Below are positions 59,163 through 64,000 of a stretch of DNA of 64,000 nt, piece by piece. The stretch is from Mesorhizobium norvegicum. Its GTDB lineage: Bacteria > Pseudomonadota > Alphaproteobacteria > Rhizobiales > Rhizobiaceae. The position numbers were made by a program, and so were the translations under genes. Each line of letters opens with the position of its first letter. Within the stretch, counting starts at the first letter, position 1. The stretch covers positions 1-64,000 of the forward strand of contig NZ_SMYZ01000081.1 of NCBI RefSeq assembly GCF_004919685.1, written 5' to 3'. The notes beneath the pieces were generated by a model. That model was not told the DNA's origin, searched no databases, and saw only the letters and a list, made by a program, of their open reading frames with translations.

Positions 59163-61034
59163 ATGGCAGAAGAAGAAGACATGGGTAATGGCGCCTTCCA
59201 GCGCGCCCCATTGGTCTTCCCTGGTAGATCCGGCGGTCGATCTCTCTGGCTTGTGGTTTTGCTTGCAATTCTTGGTGCGGCGCTCTGTTTCGTCGTCTTT
59301 GCAACGGGACGCATCGCCGGCACCAGAGCAGAGTATGCCCTACGCGACCGTGCTCTTGCCGCGTTCCCGCTTGCAGCCGACAGTTTGAAAGGAGAGATCG
59401 AGAAGCAGCGAATGATTCCGCTGATTCTGGCACGCGACGGTGCCGTTCAGGAGATCCTTCGCAGTCCGAGCACTGCCAACGAAGCCGCGCTTGATGAGAA
59501 GCTTCGCGCCATCGCGCGCGACGCCGGCTCTTCTATACTCTACATCGTTAATCCTGAGGGCGTAGCGGTTGCTGCGAGCAACGCCGGCGAGCCGACCAGT
59601 TTCGTCGGCAGCGATTACCGCTTTCGCCACTACTTCACCGAGGCGATGGCGGATGGCGCGGCTATGCAATATGCGCTCGGCACGGTTAGCGCGCGCCCTG
59701 GTCTCTATCTGTCGAGCCGGGTCGATGGGCCGGAGGGGCCGCTCGGTGTGGTTGTGGTGAAGGTGGAGCTCGACCGCGTCGAGTCGCGTTGGCTGGAGAG
59801 CGGCTTCGTGGTCTTCACGACCGATGAGCGAGGCGTGGTTCTTGCCACGAGCGTGCCCCAATGGCGTTTCGGCGCTCTCTCACCGCTTTCCGCAACGGAG
59901 AAGCAAACCGCTCGCGATCGTCTGCAGCTACCGGGCGTGACTTTCGAGCCGGTGCCGCTTTCCCGCCGCGGCGACAACTTGGTCACCGCAACTCCTGAGA
60001 GTCGATCAGCCGGTTTCGTTGCGGTTTCGCAGGATCTCGGCAAAGCAGTTCCGGGCTGGTGCATGTCGTTGCTCATCCCCGCCGACACCGAGATCTCCTC
60101 GGCGGTCATGACAGCCCGCGTGACAACGCTGCTTGCCCTCGTTCTCGTTGGATTCGTCGCTTTCATCATTGTTCGACGGCGGCGGGCGGCCCGGCAGCGC
60201 CAAGAAGTGCTTGTGTTGCTGAACGCGGAACTGGAGCATCGCGTCGAACTGCGCACGGCGGAGCTCCAGAGCTCGAACGCAGCGCTCGCCGGTGAGATCG
60301 CCGAGCGAGAGAACGCTGAAGCAAGAGTGCGTCGCCTGCGCGACGAACTCGCCCAGGCGAACCGCTTGTCAATCCTGGGACAGATAACGGCCGGGGTCGC
60401 CCACGAGATCAACCAGCCGGTCGCCGCAATCCGCACCTATGCTGAAAATGCCGCGCGTCTTCTAGGGATCGGCCGGTCGCAAGAAACCGCCGAGAATCTG
60501 ACCTCGATCGTCGCCATGACCGGCAGGATCGGCACGATCACTGAAACGCTAAGGTCCTTTTCCCGCCGCGCCAGCGGATCGATGGGACCGATACTGGCGG
60601 ACGACGCGATCGACGGCGCTCTGTCGCTTCTTTCAGGCCGAATTCGCGATTCCGGGGTGACGATTGAACGGAAGCGGATCGATCCGTCTCCAATTGTCAT
60701 GGCAAGCCGCATGCGACTGGAGCAGATACTCGTCAACCTTCTCCAGAACGCGCTTGACGCTCTGAAGGATCAACCGGAGCCCCGCGTCGAGATAGCGCTC
60801 GCCGAAAACGGGGAAATGGTCGCTATTTCCCTTCGGGACAACGGCCCCGGCCTTGCCCCCGACATTCGCAGGAGCCTCTTCATGCCGTTCGTTACCAACA
60901 AGGAAAAGGGTCTCGGTCTTGGCCTGGTCATTTCGCAAGAGATCGCACGTGAGCTCGGCGGCTCGTTGCGGCATGATGATGCCGGCCACGGGAGAGGGAC
61001 TTCCTTCACGGTCGAGCTGAGGCGAGCGGCATGA
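59163..61034 (+). CDS. dctB: C4-dicarboxylate sensor kinase DctB
   Basis: Membrane histidine kinase of about 623 residues. Helices near residues 25-47 and 315-338 (VTTLLALVLVGFVAFIIVRR) flank a periplasmic double-PAS sensor (VGSDYRFRHYFTEAMADGAA is the dicarboxylate-binding region). A coiled segment follows, then the H-box GVAHEINQPVAAIRTYAENA, N-box ILVNLLQNALDAL and the G-boxes (DNGPGLAPDIR, KGLGLGLVISQEI). ATGs at 59142 and 59181 are alternative starts. It overlaps dctD by four bases and senses succinate, fumarate or malate. Confidence 0.94.
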   Translation: MAEEEDMGNGAFQRAPLVFPGRSGGRSLWLVVLLAILGAALCFVVFATGRIAGTRAEYALRDRALAAFPLAADSLKGEIEKQRMIPLILARDGAVQEILRSPSTANEAALDEKLRAIARDAGSSILYIVNPEGVAVAASNAGEPTSFVGSDYRFRHYFTEAMADGAAMQYALGTVSARPGLYLSSRVDGPEGPLGVVVVKVELDRVESRWLESGFVVFTTDERGVVLATSVPQWRFGALSPLSATEKQTARDRLQLPGVTFEPVPLSRRGDNLVTATPESRSAGFVAVSQDLGKAVPGWCMSLLIPADTEISSAVMTARVTTLLALVLVGFVAFIIVRRRRAARQRQEVLVLLNAELEHRVELRTAELQSSNAALAGEIAERENAEARVRRLRDELAQANRLSILGQITAGVAHEINQPVAAIRTYAENAARLLGIGRSQETAENLTSIVAMTGRIGTITETLRSFSRRASGSMGPILADDAIDGALSLLSGRIRDSGVTIERKRIDPSPIVMASRMRLEQILVNLLQNALDALKDQPEPRVEIALAENGEMVAISLRDNGPGLAPDIRRSLFMPFVTNKEKGLGLGLVISQEIARELGGSLRHDDAGHGRGTSFTVELRRAA

Positions 61035-62398
61035 GTGCTGAATCAGGACCGGTCATTTTTATCGACGATGACGAGGATGTGCTTCGCGCAGCCACGCAGA
61101 TGCTGAAGCTTGCCTCGTTCTCACCGAGCGTGTTCGGTTCGGCCGAGGCCGCACTCGCCAGAATCGACGGGAACTTCGATGGCCCTGTCGTGAGTGACAT
61201 CCGTATGCCCGGGCTGAACGGACTTCAGCTCTTCGAGCGAGTGAAGGCGATCGACCCGGAAATTCCGGTTGTCCTGATCACCGGGCATGCCGACGTCGAG
61301 CTGGCCGTTGCCGCCATCAAGGATGGCGCCTACGATTTCATCTCGAAGCCATATGCGAACGACCGGCTTCTCGTGACGCTGCATCGCGCTTCGGAAAAAC
61401 GGCGCCTGGTCCTGGAAAACAGACGTCTTAGGGATGCGGTTGTCCGATCTGCGGGCGATATCCCGCTGATCGGGGAGGCACCGACCATGATTCGATTGCG
61501 CGAAACTCTCCGCCAGATCGCCGATACCGATGTGGATGTCCTTGTGGAAGGCGAGACGGGCACGGGCAAGGAGGTGGTCGCGGATCTGCTTCACCGCTGG
61601 AGCAGACGACGCACGAAGCCCTTCGTTGCCCTGAATTGTGGAGCGCTGCCCGAAAGCGTCATCGATAGCGAACTTTTCGGGCACGAGGCAGGCGCCTTTA
61701 CTGGCGCGCAGAGGCGCAGGACCGGTCGCATCGAGCATTCGAACGGAGGGACGCTCTTCCTCGACGAAATCGAGTCGATGCCGCCAGCACTCCAGGTGAA
61801 GCTTCTGAGGGTGCTTGAGACCCGGCAGATCACGCCGCTTGGCACGAACGAAACCCGCAGCATCGACCTTCGTGTCGTGTCGGCTACCAAGGCCGATCTC
61901 GGCGATCCGGCCGCCCGCGGAGATTTCCGGGAAGACCTTTATTTCCGGCTGAATGTGGTGACGCTCCGCATCCCGCCACTTCGCGAAAGACGCGAAGACA
62001 TCCCGATGCTCTTTGGGCATTTCCTGGAACGCGCCTCCAAACGCTTCAGCAGGCCAGTTCCGGACATAAGCGCTGGCGTGCGCGATCGCCTCGTGAGCCA
62101 CAATTGGCCCGGCAATGTCCGTGAACTCGTGCATTTCGCCGATCGCGTTGCATTGGGACTTGAAAGGCTAGGCACGCCCATTGCACCAGGTCGAAAGGAA
62201 CAAGCGGTATCAGGCCTCCCCTTGTCCGAGAAGGTCAGCCTTTATGAGGCGACTGTCATCCGCGATGCCTTGCAGGAATGCGGCGGCGACGTAAGGCGCA
62301 CGATCGAAGTCCTGGGAGTTCCCCGCAAGACCTTCTACGACAAGCTGAAACGACATGGGATAGACACGGCCGATTATCGAAAAACCGCCATTGGCTGA
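61031..62398 (+). CDS. dctD: Sigma-54 response regulator DctD
   Basis: 455 residues. The receiver domain has IDDDEDVLR, the phospho-Asp in PVVSDIRMPGLNG and Lys in FISKPYAND. The AAA+ domain has Walker A EGETGTGKEVVADLL, an intact sigma-54 loop EAGAFTGAQRR, Walker B GTLFLDEIESMP and NWPGNVREL. The C-terminal Fis-like helix-turn-helix reads CGGDVRRTIEVLGVPRKTFY. It activates dctA from the two palindromes in the intergenic region. An IS481 remnant begins right after its stop. Confidence 0.96.
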   Translation: MSAESGPVIFIDDDEDVLRAATQMLKLASFSPSVFGSAEAALARIDGNFDGPVVSDIRMPGLNGLQLFERVKAIDPEIPVVLITGHADVELAVAAIKDGAYDFISKPYANDRLLVTLHRASEKRRLVLENRRLRDAVVRSAGDIPLIGEAPTMIRLRETLRQIADTDVDVLVEGETGTGKEVVADLLHRWSRRRTKPFVALNCGALPESVIDSELFGHEAGAFTGAQRRRTGRIEHSNGGTLFLDEIESMPPALQVKLLRVLETRQITPLGTNETRSIDLRVVSATKADLGDPAARGDFREDLYFRLNVVTLRIPPLRERREDIPMLFGHFLERASKRFSRPVPDISAGVRDRLVSHNWPGNVRELVHFADRVALGLERLGTPIAPGRKEQAVSGLPLSEKVSLYEATVIRDALQECGGDVRRTIEVLGVPRKTFYDKLKRHGIDTADYRKTAIG

Positions 62399-62439
62399 AG
62401 CCTTCTTGCTTGCATGTCGCGGAAAAGAAATTTCGCCAT

Positions 62440-62990
62440 TCTCGTCCGACTCAAAGGATGCACTATGGGCTAGGTGAAGCGAGCCTGAGGTCGCTTTCGG
62501 AGCGCTATGGCATCAACCCCAAGACGGTCGCGAAGTGGAGAAGCGGAATTCGACCGCCGATCTGTCCACCGGCTCCAGGGAGTCGACAGTTCTGTCTGTC
62601 GAGGAAAACCGTTGTTGTGGCCTTCCGCCGCAACAAGGCTGCTGCCGCTCGACGATTGCCTCTACGCGTTGCAGCCGACGTCCCGCATCTGACGCGCTCC
62701 CACCGCTGTCTGCAGGCAAGCATCGGCCGATTGCCAGATGTCGACGGCGACAGGCCGGCGAGAAGAGTCGAGAGAATGAACCGGACCATCAAGACGCAAC
62801 CGTCAAGCGCTTCCACTACGACGATCGCGACCAACTGCGTCGGCATCTTGCCGACTTCGTCGCGGCCTACAATTTCGGCCGCAAGCTGAAGACCCTCAAG
62901 GGCCTCACGCCCTGCGAGTTCATCTGGAAGGCATGGGCTTCCCAGCCCGAGCGTTCACTTTCAATCCGCTCCAGCAAATGCCGGGACTAA
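62440..62990 (+). pseudogene. IS481-family transposase, internally deleted and frameshifted
   Basis: Frames combine to EASLRSLSERYGINPKTVAK (helix-turn-helix), STVLSVEENR..VVAFRRNK, LLPLDDCLYALQPT, then a jump to RMNRTIK, ATVKRFHYDDRDQLRRHLAD and FVAAYNFGRKLKTLKGLTPC. The middle of the DDE domain is missing. It abuts dctD, so insertion happened just past that gene without harming it. Confidence 0.75.
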
Positions 62991-63327
62991 ACATTTAGCA
63001 AATGGCGGATGAGGTGCACGATGCAAGTTAGCACGTCGCCTGGGGAAAGGTGCGCCGATCGCCTCCCTCTTGGCCAACCAGTTCCAGCTTGCCGTCTTAC
63101 CAGGCCCCCGCCAATCTCGTTGCGTTGTTGTTTAGCGTTGCAACAGATCCTTCAAAGAAATTCATGGAATCGTTGCGAGCGCAAATCGCTGTCAATGGTA
63201 CGCTCATCACAACTTTCGAGATCAGTGGCGGCAGAAATCTGGTGTCGTTTTATGTTCCGCCGCCAAACAGCATTTGCGAAGAGCGCGAAATGACAAAGCC
63301 AGCAGGACGAGGGTACCAGCCATGCGC
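62991..63327. other. Unassigned region with repeat copy 2
   Basis: No named gene. The plus strand reads FSVATDPSKKFMESLRAQIA, VNGTLITTFEISGGRNLVSF, coherent enough to be old coding sequence, but unknown to me. It includes the 31-base repeat at 63135-63165. Confidence 0.4.
63135..63165 (+). repeat. 31-base repeat, copy 2
   Basis: Inverted relative to the copy at 34683-34713, one mismatch. Coding context here (VATDPSKKFME) extends much further than at the other copy, so this may be the source or a better-preserved copy. Confidence 0.7.
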
Positions 63328-63696
63328 ACATCGATTACACCCAAGTCGCCCGCGATACGATACTCGATATTGGCTACGACGATGCCATCGGCTTTGATGG
63401 TCGAAATTGCGCCGTCGTTCTGGCTCTCACCGGGCAGTCGCCCGACATCAGCCAGGGCGTTGATGAAGGACGATGGCAGGATCTCGAGCAAGGGCGGGAT
63501 CAGGGCCTCATGTTTGGATTCGCATGTTTTCGATCTCCGACCGAAAGGCATCATCAAGATGCTTGATCTCTTGCGCCCGATATACCGCAAGACCGCGACG
63601 TACGGACACTTCGGCCGTGAAGAGCCTGAGTTCACTTGGGAGAAGACGGACAGAGCCGACGACTTGCTGCGTGAAGCAGGACCGGCAGCTGCGTGA
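63328..63696 (+). pseudogene. metK: metK remnant (S-adenosylmethionine synthetase)
   Basis: Two joined pieces: DYTQVARDTILDIGYDDAIG, GFDGRNCAVVLALTGQSPDI, SQGVDEG, DQGLMFGFA from the first half, and FDLRPKGIIKMLDLLRPIYR, KTATYGHFGREEPEFTWEKT from the C-terminus. About 200 central residues, including much of the active site, are deleted at about 63531. The N-terminal ATP-binding His region is also absent. Confidence 0.8.
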
Positions 63697-63828
63697 GCGC
63701 CGCTGGATCAAGCGCATGCGGCAACCCTTTTCAACTCGCTAGGCCCGCGCACGCCGCGGCACGCGCTTCGACATCATGCTGACGGCTGTGTGATCGACAC
63801 GGGCGGTTACCGGAAAGGCGACAAAAAA

Positions 63829-64000
63829 GTGCGTTACGACATCGTTATCATCGGGGGAGCCATCGTCGGCTCTTCGATCGCCTACTATCTGCGCGAGGAA
63901 GGGTTTTCCGGCTCGATCGCGCTGATCGAGCGCGATCCGCAGTTCGCGCACGCGGCAACGACGTTGTCCTGCGCCTCCATTCGCCAGCAATTCTCGATCC
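63829..64000 (+). CDS. FAD-dependent oxidase, 5' end only
   Basis: Runs off the right edge. After AAAGG a GTG opens RYDIVIIGGAIVGSSIAYYL, the dinucleotide-binding fold (GGAIVG) of the glycine/sarcosine/D-amino-acid oxidase family, followed by ALIERDPQFAHAATTLSCAS and IRQQFSI, the usual second conserved block of these DAO-type enzymes. A GTG 13 codons upstream in the same frame is an alternative start. The substrate cannot be told from 57 residues. Confidence 0.75.
   Translation, partial: MRYDIVIIGGAIVGSSIAYYLREEGFSGSIALIERDPQFAHAATTLSCASIRQQFSI

Overview
The window looks like part of a Mesorhizobium-type symbiosis island (integrative element). It is GC-rich alphaproteobacterial DNA combining vitamin operons known from M. 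loti islands (bioBFDA-bioZ-panD, nadABC with an NrtR regulator, thiCOSGE-thiD), nodulation genes behind nod boxes (noeK-noeJ, plus nodA/nodF remnants), a rhizobial nifA next to a LacI-family gene (fixV-like), dctA/dctBD, and a dense scatter of decayed genes and insertion-sequence pieces. No tRNA, rRNA, CRISPR array, integrase or island end was recognised. Species cannot be fixed from this sequence.

Layout. 1-6.2 kb (minus): a tripartite RND efflux pump with its own two-component system. 6.4-8.6 kb: a graveyard holding a broken anion permease, an IS1595-type transposase, and a collapsed second copy of the fixV / TIM-barrel / nifA module. 8.8-11.1 kb (plus): hisC and a luciferase-like monooxygenase. 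11.4-16.7 kb (minus): thiamine operon behind a TPP riboswitch. 16.7-18.8 kb (minus): queC-queD-queE followed by a queF cut after about 50 codons. 19.1-19.8 kb: broken fic. 19.96-23.1 kb (plus): nod box, noeK, noeJ (GDP-mannose for Nod-factor fucose). 23.6-25.9 kb: S9 peptidase. 27.7-29.6 kb: ABC exporter. 29.7-35.5 kb: remnants (IS3, omptin, IS5, hipA, dapA-like, yggS, lysE halves, glutaredoxin) with an intact peroxiredoxin and a small HTH protein. 36-37.4 kb: diheme cytochrome c peroxidase behind a NifA site and sigma-54 promoter. 38-41 kb: SyrB-like regulator, fragments of thiC/fic/queD, and gabD behind a sigma-54 promoter. 41.2-41.8 kb: second nod box with broken nodA and nodF. 42.7-53.2 kb (minus): panD, bio operon, nadABC, nrtR. 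53.7-57.2 kb (minus): nifA, TIM-barrel remnant, LacI-type operator, fixV. 57.5-62.4 kb: divergent dctA / dctBD with a sigma-54 promoter and two DctD sites. 62.4-64 kb: IS481 and metK remnants and the start of an FAD oxidase.

How it fits together. The intact genes equip a bacteroid and a transferable island: making cofactors (thiamine, biotin, NAD), taking up C4-dicarboxylates (dct), activating nitrogen-fixation promoters (nifA), handling peroxide in microaerobic cells (ccp), and decorating Nod factors (noeKJ). Several remnants are partial second copies of intact genes in the same window (fixV-nifA, thiC, queD, fic), which suggests repeated duplication, recombination and decay.
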